A stretch of DNA of 64,000 nt from assembly GCA_038249195.1 (NCBI GenBank), contig JBBRWM010000009.1, positions 1 through 64,000 of the forward strand, given 5' to 3'. This document shows, piece by piece, positions 8,603-16,651 of this stretch. Below the pieces are notes generated by a model. The model made no database searches and was not told where the DNA came from. It saw only the letters and a program-made list of their open reading frames with translations. The position numbers were made by a program, and so were the translations under genes. Position 1 is the stretch's first letter, and the number at the start of each line of letters is the position of its first letter. The DNA is from JAOUEA01 sp038249195 (GTDB lineage: Bacteria; Actinomycetota; UBA4738; HRBIN12).

Positions 8603-8872
8603 CTACACCCGGGGGTAGATGTACCCGTAGCCCTTGACGCCCTGCGCCTTGGTGGACGTGCTGTAGAGGCGGGTGCGCGGTATCGACACGCGCTCGTCGC
8701 ACTTGCCGCAGGTGAACGCGCTGGTCCAGCGCTTCGGGATCGCCTGCTGGAAGCGGCACTGTGGACAGGTCTCGAACACGAGCTCGGCGAAGCATGCGAA
8801 ACACCTCGTCGTTACGGCTTCATCGCCGACGGGGTTCGCCATCATGCAATCTGGACAGGTGAGATACGCCAT
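8603..8872 (-). CDS. Small zinc-ribbon protein downstream of purK
   Basis: An 89-residue protein with four CxxC knuckles: CPDC (residue 6), CFAC (24), CPQC (36) and CGKC (55). This is the pattern of a double zinc ribbon such as DZANK or double-zinc-ribbon adaptor proteins. The rest, ending in a Tyr/Gly tail (GYGYIYPRV), shows no enzyme motif. It starts 13 bp after purK on the same strand and is probably co-transcribed. An in-frame TTG at 8896 would overlap purK by 11 bp. A role in binding protein or nucleic acid is inferred only from the fold. Confidence 0.65.
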   Translation of the reverse strand: MAYLTCPDCMMANPVGDEAVTTRCFACFAELVFETCPQCRFQQAIPKRWTSAFTCGKCDERVSIPRTRLYSTSTKAQGVKGYGYIYPRV

Positions 8873-8885
8873 GGTTACTGGGCAC

Positions 8886-9980
8886 TCAATCGTCAATCAG
8901 GGACCGTACCTGAAGCAACGGGCCCTCTAAGGCCGAAACTTCGTCGGACCGCACGGTGATGTGGCCGAGTTTGCGGCCCGGCCTCGGCGTCTTCCCGTAG
9001 GTGTGGAGGTGGGCGCCCGGGATCGCCGCGACGGCCTCGGCGGCCGGTTCCGCGCCGATCAGGTTCACCATCGCCGCGACCCCGAGCATCGAAACGGGAC
9101 CGAGCGCGCGACCGGTCACCGCGCGCAGGTGCTGCTCGAACTGCGAGGTCTCTGCGCCCTCGATCGTCCAGTGGCCGGAATTGTGGACCCGAGGCGCGAA
9201 CTCGTTGCCCAGCAGCATCTCTCCCACCTGGAACAGCTCGATGGCGAGCACCCCAACGTACCCGAGATCCTCCAGAAGGGCGCGGGCGTGCGCTTCGGCG
9301 GCGCCCTGCAGGTCGGGAGAGAGGTCCGGAGCGGGCGCGAGGGTGAGCCGCAGGATCCCGTCGCGATGACGGTTCTGCACCACCGGATAGCAGGCGATGG
9401 TCCCATCGAGGCCCCGGGCCGCCACGATCGAGACCTCGGCGTCGAAGTCCACCAGCGACTCGACCAGCGACGGGACCTCGCCAACGGCCCGCCATGCGTC
9501 CTCGGCACCGTCCCGGTGGTGGATCACCGCCTGGCCCTTGCCGTCGTAGCCCAGCCGCCGGGTCTTCAAGACAGCGGGGACGCCGAGCTCGTCGAGGGCG
9601 CCCGCCAGATCCGCCGGCGTGTCCACGGCGCGGTAGGGCGGGACCGCGAGCCCGACGGCCTCGAACCGCCGTTTCTCCGTGAGGCGGTCCTGGGCAACGT
9701 CGAGGGCTTCGGAAGATGGATGCACGCTCACGCGCTCCGCGACATGGCGAGCGGCGGCCACCGGCACGTTCTCGAACTCGTAGGTCACCACGTCGGCGTC
9801 GGCGGTGAGGCGATCGAGGGCGTCGACGTCGTCGTAGGCCCCCACGAGCGCCGGCGCCACCTGGGACGCGGGCGAGTCGGGCGCGGGGTCGAGCGTCGTG
9901 CACGCGATGCCGATGGGGTAGCCCGCCAGCGCGAGCATGCGGCCGAGCTGGCCACCGCCCACGATCCCCACACGCGTCAT
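8886..9980 (-). CDS. purK: 5-(carboxyamino)imidazole ribonucleotide synthase PurK
   Basis: A 364-residue ATP-grasp ligase that makes N5-CAIR from AIR, bicarbonate and ATP in purine synthesis. It has the N-terminal GIVGGGQLGRMLALA, the ATP-grasp strand AVLKTRRLGYDGKGQ near residue 140 and the PurK active-site block IELFQVGEMLLGNEFAPRVH. It ends in LGHITV followed by a short tail. Length is normal for the family. It begins 5 bp after the purE stop, so the two form one operon. The product passes directly to PurE. Confidence 0.97.
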   Translation of the reverse strand: MTRVGIVGGGQLGRMLALAGYPIGIACTTLDPAPDSPASQVAPALVGAYDDVDALDRLTADADVVTYEFENVPVAAARHVAERVSVHPSSEALDVAQDRLTEKRRFEAVGLAVPPYRAVDTPADLAGALDELGVPAVLKTRRLGYDGKGQAVIHHRDGAEDAWRAVGEVPSLVESLVDFDAEVSIVAARGLDGTIACYPVVQNRHRDGILRLTLAPAPDLSPDLQGAAEAHARALLEDLGYVGVLAIELFQVGEMLLGNEFAPRVHNSGHWTIEGAETSQFEQHLRAVTGRALGPVSMLGVAAMVNLIGAEPAAEAVAAIPGAHLHTYGKTPRPGRKLGHITVRSDEVSALEGPLLQVRSLIDD

Positions 9981-9985
9981 CGCGG

Positions 9986-10486
9986 CTACGCGTCGGGGTC
10001 GGGGTGCGCCAGCACGTCCTCGGTCTGGGCCTCGCGGAACGCGACGAGCCGAGCCCGTACGTCCTCGTCTCCCAAGGCGACGACGGCGGCAGCCAGCAGG
10101 GCGGCGTTGATTGCGCCCGAGCGCCCGATCGCGAGCGTGCCCACGGGCACGCCGGCCGGCATCTGCGCGATGGACAGCAGCGAGTCCATCCCCTTGAGGG
10201 CCTTCGACTCGACCGGCACGCCGAACACGGGCAGATGGGTCTTGGCCGCCGCCATCCCGGGCAGGTGCGCGGCCCCGCCCGCCCCCGCAACGATCACCTG
10301 GATGCCGCGCTCCGCGGCGGTGGATGCGTACTCGAACAGCAGGTCGGGCGTGCGATGTGCGCTCACCACCCGCGTTTCGAACCCGATCTGGAGCTCCTCG
10401 AGCGTGGACGCGGCGTGCTTCATCGTCTCCCAGTCCGACCGGGATCCCATGATCACGCCCACCCGAGGTTCGCCGCCTCCGTCCAT
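9986..10486 (-). CDS. purE: N5-carboxyaminoimidazole ribonucleotide mutase PurE
   Basis: A 166-residue class I PurE, which converts N5-CAIR to CAIR. Signature parts are GVIMGSRSDWETM (residues 10-22), VVSAHRTPDLL with the conserved His, and the glycine loop VAGAGGAAHLPGM. I use ATG 10486, where TAGACT lies 8 nt upstream and no ribosome site exists. The longer frame upstream to 10645 is arginine-rich and overlaps the next gene's tail. It is the first gene of the purEK-zinc ribbon operon. Confidence 0.97.
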   Translation of the reverse strand: MDGGGEPRVGVIMGSRSDWETMKHAASTLEELQIGFETRVVSAHRTPDLLFEYASTAAERGIQVIVAGAGGAAHLPGMAAAKTHLPVFGVPVESKALKGMDSLLSIAQMPAGVPVGTLAIGRSGAINAALLAAAVVALGDEDVRARLVAFREAQTEDVLAHPDPDA

Positions 10487-10494
10487 CCGGCCCG

Positions 10495-10500
10495 AGTCTA
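10495..10500 (-). promoter_or_regulatory. -10 box (TAGACT) for purEK
   Basis: Minus-strand TAGACT stands 8 nt before the purE ATG; the leader would be zero to two bases long. Confidence 0.5.
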
Positions 10501-10514
10501 GCGGGGCTCGGGGT

Positions 10515-11714
10515 TCAGCCGATAAGCGCGCCGCGCCAACGCTGCGGCACGCGTCGCGTGAACGCGATGTCGCCGGCTCCCAGCCAGCTCGCCAGCTCCC
10601 GGATCGCCTTCGCCACCGCGGGGCCCGCGCTCGCGGGCGCCTCATCCTCCGCGAAGACCGCGTTCACGTGCAGCACGCGGGTCTCGCGATCGAACCTCGG
10701 ATCGATCCGGCCGATCAGGCGGTCGCCGTGGAGGATCGGCAGCACGAAGTATCCCCATCGCCGCTTCGCCTTCGGGACGTAGATCTCCAGGCGGAAGAAG
10801 AAATCGAAGAGCGCCTGCGTGTGATCGCGGTCGGACACGAGGTCGTCGAACGGCGAAAGCAGCACGGTGCGCGGACGGAAGGGTCGATCGAGCAACTCCG
10901 CGTGGGCGAACCACGCGCCCGGCACGCCCTCGATCGTCGCGGGGATCGCGACGCCCTCGCGGACGAGCTGCCGCAGTGCCCGCTCCCAACCCGGCGGCCG
11001 TCCGTCGTAGGCCCAGCCGAACTGCGTGATCGTGGCGACGCCGCGCGCGTGCAGTTGGCGCTCCAGGATCTCGCGCGCCACGGCCGCCTGGGGGAGGCGG
11101 GGCACATCCACCGGGACGCTCCGTTCCGCCAGGTCCCACAATCGCTGCTGACCGTCGCGGCCCACGATCATGATCTCGCCGCCGCTCCACATCAGGTCCA
11201 GCAACATGGACACGCTGCGGCCGCGCTCGTCGTTCCACCCGCCCGAGCGCCACGGGATCGCCGCCCGGTCCTCGAGGTCGCGCGCGCGAAGCGGCCCGCG
11301 CGCGCGCAGCTCGCGCAGGACGTAGCGCCGGAACGCCGCGTTCGCGCGCAGCCATTCGCCCACGTACCGGCGCCGCGCCCGTTCGCTGTTCGCGCCCCGG
11401 TCCGGGTACCGGCGCATGGACTCGCGATGGATCGCGTAGTCCGCCGTGGGCACGATGTGCACCCAGTATTCGAACAGGGAGCGCTCCTGCCAGAGCAGCC
11501 GCTCCAGCTCCGCCACGCGGAAGGAGCGACCCAGCCGCGAGAACAGCACGAGGTGCTCGGTGCGCGCCACGGCCGAGGTGGGATCCATCTGCACCTCACA
11601 CAGGTCGTGGACGGCCTCGTGGATCGACGTCGGGCGCGGCCCACTCAGCCGCTGGCCCAGCACGCTCAGACGACGCGCGGCCCTGCGATCGAGGACCAGC
11701 GCGGTAGGAGCCAA
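10515..11714 (-). CDS. YcaQ-like winged-helix DNA-binding protein (DUF1006)
   Basis: A protein of about 399 residues of the HTH_42/YcaQ family. YcaQ is a DNA glycosylase that unhooks interstrand cross-links; many actinobacterial relatives are uncharacterised. Recognisable parts are VQMDPTSAVARTEHLVLFSR, the FEYWVHIVP segment near residue 100, a YDGRPPGWERAL region, LLSPFDDLVSDRDHT and the C-terminal YVPKAKRRWGYFVLPILHGD. The start is uncertain: TTG 11714 fits the family length; the frame stays open to 11786 but would run into the aminotransferase gene ending at 11731. A role in DNA repair is inferred from family membership. Confidence 0.8.
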   Translation of the reverse strand: MAPTALVLDRRAARRLSVLGQRLSGPRPTSIHEAVHDLCEVQMDPTSAVARTEHLVLFSRLGRSFRVAELERLLWQERSLFEYWVHIVPTADYAIHRESMRRYPDRGANSERARRRYVGEWLRANAAFRRYVLRELRARGPLRARDLEDRAAIPWRSGGWNDERGRSVSMLLDLMWSGGEIMIVGRDGQQRLWDLAERSVPVDVPRLPQAAVAREILERQLHARGVATITQFGWAYDGRPPGWERALRQLVREGVAIPATIEGVPGAWFAHAELLDRPFRPRTVLLSPFDDLVSDRDHTQALFDFFFRLEIYVPKAKRRWGYFVLPILHGDRLIGRIDPRFDRETRVLHVNAVFAEDEAPASAGPAVAKAIRELASWLGAGDIAFTRRVPQRWRGALIG

Positions 11715-11730
11715 TCTCGTATGAGCCGGA

Positions 11731-13110
11731 CTACTCGGTGATCGCCACGGCGAACGACGCGAAGTTGTCCACGTAGCGCCGGGCATCCTCGTCGGACATC
11801 ACGATGGAGGTCGTCCAGCTCTCCCACTTCGAGCCGGGGCTCTTGAACACGCCGCGGTTCAGCTGCCAGAGCCACGCGAGCTGCGGGACGCGGTCGTCGA
11901 TCTCCCAGAGGTCGCGGTACTCGTGGATCGGCTCGCGGCGCCAGTCGATCGAGCCCTTCGCCGACAGCGTCTTCATCGAAGCCGGCAGGCGATGGCGTTC
12001 GATCGCCTCGTCGCATCCGTGCAGGATGTCGTTGATCTCGTCGAGGCGCACGTAGGCCTCCTTGGTGAGCACCTCGGTGAGGTTGACCTTGGCCGCAGCC
12101 ATCGTGAGCGGGTTCCCGTTGAAGGTCCCCACCTGCTCGAGGTCGCCGGACAGGATCATCCGCATCCCCTCGGCGCTCCCGCCGATGGCCCCGCACGGCA
12201 GGCCGGCGCCCAGGGCCTTGGCGAACGCCACAAGGTCGGGCTGCACGCCGAACACCTCGACGGCGCCGCCCCAGCCCACCGTGAAGCCGGTCTTCACCTC
12301 GTCGTATGCGAACAGCGCGCCGTTGCGGTGGCAGATCTCCTTCAGCCGGGCGAGGTAGCCGGGATCGGGCAGCACCACGCCGCAGTTCGTCATCACCGGC
12401 TCGATGATCATGCCGGCGATCCGGCCCGCGTGCTCCGCGAAGGCACGCTCCGCGGCGTCGGCGTCGTTGAACGGCACGCTCACCACCGACTCCGCCGCGC
12501 CCGGGATCAAGCCCACCGTCTGGGGAACCGAGTTGGGGTGATCGCGCGGCCCCGCCGCCTCCTGGGACGGGAAGACGCTCACCATCAAGGCATCGTGGTG
12601 GCCGTGGTACGTTCCCTCGATCTTGAGGATCAGCGGGCGCCCGGTGGTGGCGCGCATGATGCGCACCGCGTCCAGCGTGGCTTCGGTACCAGAGTTCCCG
12701 AAGCGCCAGTACGGGAGACCGGTGCGCTCCGCAAGGTTTTCGGCCACGACCAGCGCGTCCTCCGTGGGCTGGGCGAAGTGCGTGCCGAGCTCCACGCGCC
12801 GCTGGACGGCCTCCACGATCTTGGGGTGTGCGTGGCCCATCACCATCACGCCGTAGCCGTTGTGGAAGTCGACGTACTCGTTCTGATCGATGTCCCAGAC
12901 GTGCGCGCCCGTGCCGCGATCCACGTAGATGGGGTGCGGCGGCCAGCTCTGCCAGCTGGACGACACCCCGCCGGGCAGATGGGCCTTGGCCTCCTCGCGG
13001 TAGCTGAGGCTGCGAGCGTGCTTAGCATCGAGCGCCGCGGTCTCCTCGGCGATCAGGCGCTCGACGCGCTCCATATCGATGTCGACGGTGGCTCGTTCGG
13101 TGGTGCTCAT
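11731..13110 (-). CDS. Class III aminotransferase, glutamate-1-semialdehyde mutase-like (copy 2)
   Basis: A 459-residue PLP enzyme of the HemL-like subgroup. It has NSGTEATLDAVRIMRATTGR, the HemL-type EGTYHGHHDALM, the PLP aspartate in FAYDEVKTGF, the PLP lysine in FAKALGAGLPCGAIG, and TFNGNPLTMAA. HemL itself is about 430 residues; this copy and its neighbour share a longer N-terminus and an extra C-terminal block (LNRGVFKSPGSKWESWT). It starts 23 bp after the stop of the upstream paralogue. No other tetrapyrrole gene is near, so an aminomutase or transaminase with another substrate is as likely as haem synthesis. Confidence 0.88.
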   Translation of the reverse strand: MSTTERATVDIDMERVERLIAEETAALDAKHARSLSYREEAKAHLPGGVSSSWQSWPPHPIYVDRGTGAHVWDIDQNEYVDFHNGYGVMVMGHAHPKIVEAVQRRVELGTHFAQPTEDALVVAENLAERTGLPYWRFGNSGTEATLDAVRIMRATTGRPLILKIEGTYHGHHDALMVSVFPSQEAAGPRDHPNSVPQTVGLIPGAAESVVSVPFNDADAAERAFAEHAGRIAGMIIEPVMTNCGVVLPDPGYLARLKEICHRNGALFAYDEVKTGFTVGWGGAVEVFGVQPDLVAFAKALGAGLPCGAIGGSAEGMRMILSGDLEQVGTFNGNPLTMAAAKVNLTEVLTKEAYVRLDEINDILHGCDEAIERHRLPASMKTLSAKGSIDWRREPIHEYRDLWEIDDRVPQLAWLWQLNRGVFKSPGSKWESWTTSIVMSDEDARRYVDNFASFAVAITE

Positions 13111-13133
13111 GCTTCCCCCTCCTCGGGAGGTGC

Positions 13134-14513
13134 TCAGTTGCCGGTTGCCGCGGCCGCGAACTCGTCGAAGTTCGCGACGTAGCGGGCGACGTCATCGGGC
13201 GTGTGCCACACCGACAGCGTCCAGGTCTCCTGCTTGGTCCACGGGGACTTGAAGACGCCTCGGTTCTGCTGGAAGAGCCACGCCGCGTAGCTGATCCGCT
13301 CGTCGATGCCCATCGCGTCGCGATACTCGCGCACGGGGGTGGCGGAGTAGATGATCGAGCCCTTGGCGCCGATCCCCGAGACGTAGGCGGGCAGGGCGTA
13401 GCGCTCGATCACCTCCGAGAGCCCGTCCTTCATGGCCCGGTCCACGCGGTTGAGCTGCTCGTACGCGTCGGGCGTGAGGACTTCGAGGAGCGTGGCGCGA
13501 GCGGCGGCGAGCGTGAGCGGGTTCCCGTTGAACGTGCCTGCCATGTCGTACTCGTCTTCGAGCACGGGGCGATACAGTTCGCGCGTGGCGCCGATGGCAC
13601 CGCACGGCAGCCCTCCGCCGATGGCCTTGGCGAGGCACACGACGTCGGGCACCACACCGAACGCTTCCACGGCCCCGCCGTAGGCCACCGTGGCGCCGGT
13701 CTTCACCTCGTCGAAGACGAGGTACGCGCCGTTGGAGTGGCAGATGTCCTTGAGCCCCTGGAGGTAGCCGTCGTCGGGCAGGATGACGCCGCAGTTCATC
13801 ATCGCGGGCTCCACGAACATGCCCGCGATCTGCCCTTCGTTCTCCGCGAAGGCGCGGCGTACGGCGTCGAGGTCGTTGAAGGGCACCACCTCAACCAGCT
13901 CCGCGAACGCGTCGGGGATGCCGAGGGCCTGCGGGACGGTGTTGGGGTGCTCGCGGGGGCCGATGAGCGCCGGATCCGGCGCGACCGAGAACATCAGCGC
14001 GTCGTGATGACCGTGGTACGTCCCCTCGATCTTGACGATCTTGTCCCGGCCCGTGTTCGCTCGAACGAGCCTCGCACCCTCGAGCGTGGCCTCGGTGCCG
14101 GAGTTGCAGAAGCGCCACAAGGGCAGCTTGAATCGGTCGACGAGGTTCTCCCCCACGACGTCCAATCCCTTCGTCGGCTGCGCGAAGTGCGTCCCGCGCG
14201 GCGCCTGCTCCGCGATGGCCGCCACGACGAGCGGATGGGCGTGGCCGACCACCATGGCGCCGTAGCCGAGGTGGAAGTCGATGTACTCGTTGCCGTCGAT
14301 GTCCCAGAGCCTGTTGCCGTGGCCGTGATCGATGTAGATGGCGTGGGGCGGCGACGCCTGCCAGCTGGAGGCGACGCCCCCGGCGACGGACCGGCCGGCC
14401 ACCTCCCGGTAGGCGATGGATGCCTGCCGCTTGGGGACGAGTGCCGCTTCCTCGCGCTCGATGAGCCCGTCGATCAGGTCGAGGTCGAACTGAGTCGTCT
14501 CCCTCGTGGCCAT
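13134..14513 (-). CDS. Class III aminotransferase, glutamate-1-semialdehyde mutase-like (copy 1)
   Basis: A 459-residue paralogue of the gene just downstream, identical in length and alignable throughout: CNSGTEATLEGARLVRANTG, EGTYHGHHDALMFSV, LVFDEVKTGATVAYGGAVEA, the PLP lysine in CLAKAIGGGLPCGAIG, and TFNGNPLTLAA. AAGGAGG lies 7 nt before ATG 14513; the open frame farther upstream crosses tRNA-His and is not coding. It is the first gene of a two-gene unit behind a 20-bp palindrome. Both copies keep the PLP lysine and aspartate, so both may be active, possibly as a heteromer. The substrate is unknown. Confidence 0.88.
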   Translation of the reverse strand: MATRETTQFDLDLIDGLIEREEAALVPKRQASIAYREVAGRSVAGGVASSWQASPPHAIYIDHGHGNRLWDIDGNEYIDFHLGYGAMVVGHAHPLVVAAIAEQAPRGTHFAQPTKGLDVVGENLVDRFKLPLWRFCNSGTEATLEGARLVRANTGRDKIVKIEGTYHGHHDALMFSVAPDPALIGPREHPNTVPQALGIPDAFAELVEVVPFNDLDAVRRAFAENEGQIAGMFVEPAMMNCGVILPDDGYLQGLKDICHSNGAYLVFDEVKTGATVAYGGAVEAFGVVPDVVCLAKAIGGGLPCGAIGATRELYRPVLEDEYDMAGTFNGNPLTLAAARATLLEVLTPDAYEQLNRVDRAMKDGLSEVIERYALPAYVSGIGAKGSIIYSATPVREYRDAMGIDERISYAAWLFQQNRGVFKSPWTKQETWTLSVWHTPDDVARYVANFDEFAAAATGN

Positions 14514-14555
14514 GGTGGTTCCTCCTTCGCGAACCACCCAACCCCCAGCATGGAA

Positions 14556-14575
14556 GTTTGAACGGTGATTCAAAC
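14556..14575. promoter_or_regulatory. 20-bp palindromic operator upstream of HemL-like pair
   Basis: GTTTGAACGGTGATTCAAAC is a perfect 7-bp inverted repeat (GTTTGAA / TTCAAAC) around a 6-bp centre, 43 bp before the first aminotransferase ATG. TTGAA-type half sites spaced like this are typical of TetR- and GntR-family repressors. No regulator gene lies next to it in this window. Confidence 0.65.
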
Positions 14576-14661
14576 GTGCGCCGATGATACCCCAGACGTC
14601 CGCGCCCGGGAAAGCCCGGCCCCCGCGTTGGTATCGCGTTGGTATCGTGGGGATCGCACAT

Positions 14662-14737
14662 GGTGGGTGTAGCTCAGCTCGGTTAGAGCGCCTGGTTGTG
14701 GTCCAGGAGGCCGCGGGTTCAAATCCCGTCACTCACC
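14662..14737 (+). tRNA. tRNA-His (GTG)
   Basis: Cloverleaf by eye: acceptor GTGGGTG pairs with CACTCAC with an extra 5' G at position -1 opposite C73, the hallmark of tRNA-His. The D arm has TAGCTCAG; the anticodon stem is CCTGG/CCAGG with loop TTGTGGT (anticodon GTG); the T arm is GCGGG-TTCAAAT-CCCGT. CCA is not encoded. It lies upstream of and divergent from the HemL-like pair. Confidence 0.95.
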
Positions 14738-14796
14738 CTCGCCGCCGGGTCGATCCGCCGTTTGGCGCACAGTCCCGTGGATGCTTTACTGCGTGC

Positions 14797-14873
14797 GGGC
14801 CTCTAGCTCAATTCGGCAGAGCAACGGACTCTTAATCCGCAGGTTCGGGGTTCAAGTCCCCGGGGGCCCACCA
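14797..14873 (+). tRNA. tRNA-Lys (CTT)
   Basis: Acceptor GGGCCTC pairs with GGGGCCC, followed by discriminator A and an encoded CCA. The D arm is TAGCTCAATTCGGCAGAGCA; the anticodon loop CTCTTAA gives CTT (Lys); the T arm is CGGGG-TTCAAGT-CCCCG. It is 59 bp after tRNA-His and probably co-transcribed with it. Confidence 0.95.
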
Positions 14874-14964
14874 CCTAGATGTGTGGGTTCGCCTGAGGCG
14901 TGACACATCGGCTCCGGCTGATGGGTGACGCCGGCTACGTCTGATCCGCGACACACTCCCGGGC

Positions 14965-15113
14965 ATGTTGGTGGAGCTCGGTGTCGTGGAGGAGGTATGA
15001 GGCGGTGCTCGCGGTGATCCGCGATGGGGTCCCCGATCGGATCGCGCGCCATTTCTCACCGGTCGGGGATCCGCCCCCGCCGCGTCCGCGAGTCCGCTCT
15101 CGGCGATGATCTC
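14965..15113 (+). pseudogene. Possible IS481-like transposase N-terminal remnant
   Basis: ATG 14965 opens MLVELGVVEE, then an in-frame stop. Shifting frame at about 14993 continues YEAVLAVIRDG and a degraded tail (ARHFSP, then stop). The joined reading resembles the start of IS481-type transposases, where a line like this leads into a helix-turn-helix. The frame is broken and the helix-turn-helix is not recognisable, so this is at best a decayed fragment. The rest of 14874-15280 shows no gene; GTCAC-N7-GTGAC (15161-15177) is a weak inverted repeat. Confidence 0.4.
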
Positions 15114-15248
15114 GATGACGTTTTCGGATGGGAGCGCGACCAAGGTCATCCCTGCATGTCGTCACATAGCGAGTGACCGGTCTGACGATCGGCGCGCAGA
15201 TCGGCCCTGAAGCCCGGGATGCCGAGCCGGCCAGATGGCGGGGGCTCG

Positions 15249-15254
15249 TATAGT
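15249..15254 (+). promoter_or_regulatory. -10 box (TATAGT) of the DUF2231-folE operon
   Basis: TATAGT lies 27 bp before the DUF2231 ATG, with GGAGGAGG between. A clear -35 box is not seen. Confidence 0.45.
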
Positions 15255-15280
15255 GAGGTCAGCCACAGGAGGAGGCTGCC

Positions 15281-15931
15281 ATGTCAAGGTTGTTCTCGGT
15301 GCGGCCCGCGCTCTCGCTGAGGGGTCGAGCCTTCCACGGGGTCCGTGGATGGGCCGGAAAGCCAACGCATCCTCCGCTGACCGACATCCCCGTCGCTTGC
15401 TATGTACTTGCTGCAGCGTTCGACGTCATCTCCTTCGCGGGTCATGGCGGGACCGGGGACAGCGTGCGTCCGTTCGCGCGCGACTTCTTCGTTGCGGGCA
15501 CCTACGTGATCATCGCCGGTGCCATCGTCTCGCTCGGCACGATCACGACCGGATTCTGGGACTGGTGGAGGGGGATCACTCGAGACGGGAGTGGCCCGCT
15601 CGGAAGGGCGAGCCACACCCAAGTATGGAGGACGATCAACACCCACATGACCGTCATGATGACGGTCACGGCCGTCGTCATCGCTGACATCGTCGTCCGA
15701 ACGGCGCAGTACGACCGCCATTTCTCGACGGTTGGCGTGATGATCCTGTCCCTCCTCGCTGGTCTTCTCGTGGCGATCGGCGCGACCTACGGTGGTTCCC
15801 TCGTCTTCGACTACCAGTTCAATGTAGAAGGCCTTGCTGACAGCACGGTCTGGGATGAGACCGAAGTCGACCAGACTCATGCCGATGGGCGAACGTCCAA
15901 GTCCCCAGCGGGAGAGGAACAGGGATCATGA
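15281..15931 (+). CDS. DUF2231 family membrane protein
   Basis: A 216-residue integral membrane protein. HPPLTDIPVACYVLAAAFDV near residue 30 is the DUF2231 opening (an H-P-x-L/x-D-I-P line before the first helix). Further helices are at about residues 72-92, 120-140 and 148-170; WDWWRGI lies in a loop and NTHMTVMMTV begins the third helix. The conserved histidines of this family suggest a haem or redox role, which is not proven. GGAGGAGG lies before ATG 15281. The stop overlaps the folE start (ATGA), so the two are translationally coupled. Confidence 0.82.
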   Translation: MSRLFSVRPALSLRGRAFHGVRGWAGKPTHPPLTDIPVACYVLAAAFDVISFAGHGGTGDSVRPFARDFFVAGTYVIIAGAIVSLGTITTGFWDWWRGITRDGSGPLGRASHTQVWRTINTHMTVMMTVTAVVIADIVVRTAQYDRHFSTVGVMILSLLAGLLVAIGATYGGSLVFDYQFNVEGLADSTVWDETEVDQTHADGRTSKSPAGEEQGS

Positions 15932-16617
15932 CCGCACGTGCTGTCGAGCCGGCCGACCGGATCATCGAGACAACCCACCTACCGCTCGACCCCGAGGAGG
16001 AGGTGCGGTGGGAGGTCGACCGTCCCCGAAGCATCACGCTCGAACAGTGGGCGCGCTTCGAGGGTTACGTCGCCGAGATCCTCGGCGCATTCGGTATGGA
16101 TCTTGACACCCCCAGCACAGCCCGTACACCGGAACGCTTCTTGAAGGCCCTCCTCGACTCAACGGCCGGCTACGAGGGAGACCCCAAGCTGCTGACGGCG
16201 TTCCCGACGGAGTGTCGTGGGGGTCCGGACTGTCGGATCAGCCAGATCATCGAAGGGCCCATCTCGTTCTTCTCCCTATGCGAGCACCACGCGCTACCCT
16301 TCCACGGGGTCGCGCACGTGGGCTACATCGCCCACGAGAACATCATCGGGATCTCGAAGCTCACGAGATTGGTCCGGGTCTTTGCCCGCCGCTTCACCGT
16401 ACAAGAGCGCATCGGCCAGCAGGTTGCCGATGCGCTCGTCGAGCTGATGCAGCCCCACGGGGTCGCCGTGCATCTCGAGGCAACGCATCTGTGCACACAG
16501 ATGCGTGGCGTACGCGAAGAGGGGTCGAGCACGTGGACGTCATTCTGGCGCGGCACCTACGAAGACGACCCCGAGCTACGGCGGTCCTTCCTTCAGGCCG
16601 TAACGCGACCCGTCTGA
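15928..16617 (+). CDS. folE: GTP cyclohydrolase I
   Basis: A 229-residue FolE that opens GTP to 7,8-dihydroneopterin triphosphate, the entry to folate and biopterin synthesis. The zinc ligands are seen in SLCEHHALPFHG and HLCTQMRGV; the substrate loop HENIIGISKLTRLVRVFARR and QERIGQQVADAL are conserved. A 35-residue N-terminal extension precedes the core (GYVAEILGAFGMD). It overlaps the DUF2231 stop by 4 bp and is followed 34 bp later by a RibD_C reductase rather than by folP/folB/folK. This suggests a stand-alone pterin pathway or a second folE copy. Confidence 0.95.
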   Translation: MTARAVEPADRIIETTHLPLDPEEEVRWEVDRPRSITLEQWARFEGYVAEILGAFGMDLDTPSTARTPERFLKALLDSTAGYEGDPKLLTAFPTECRGGPDCRISQIIEGPISFFSLCEHHALPFHGVAHVGYIAHENIIGISKLTRLVRVFARRFTVQERIGQQVADALVELMQPHGVAVHLEATHLCTQMRGVREEGSSTWTSFWRGTYEDDPELRRSFLQAVTRPV

Positions 16618-16651
16618 GTCGCCGGACGGTGACCGTACGCAGGAGGGGCCC

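Noticed and set aside
8961..11741. A 926-codon plus-strand open frame
   Set aside because: It is antisense to purK, purE and the YcaQ-like gene. Its product is rich in Arg, His, Gly and Pro with no motif, as expected for a GC-skew shadow frame.
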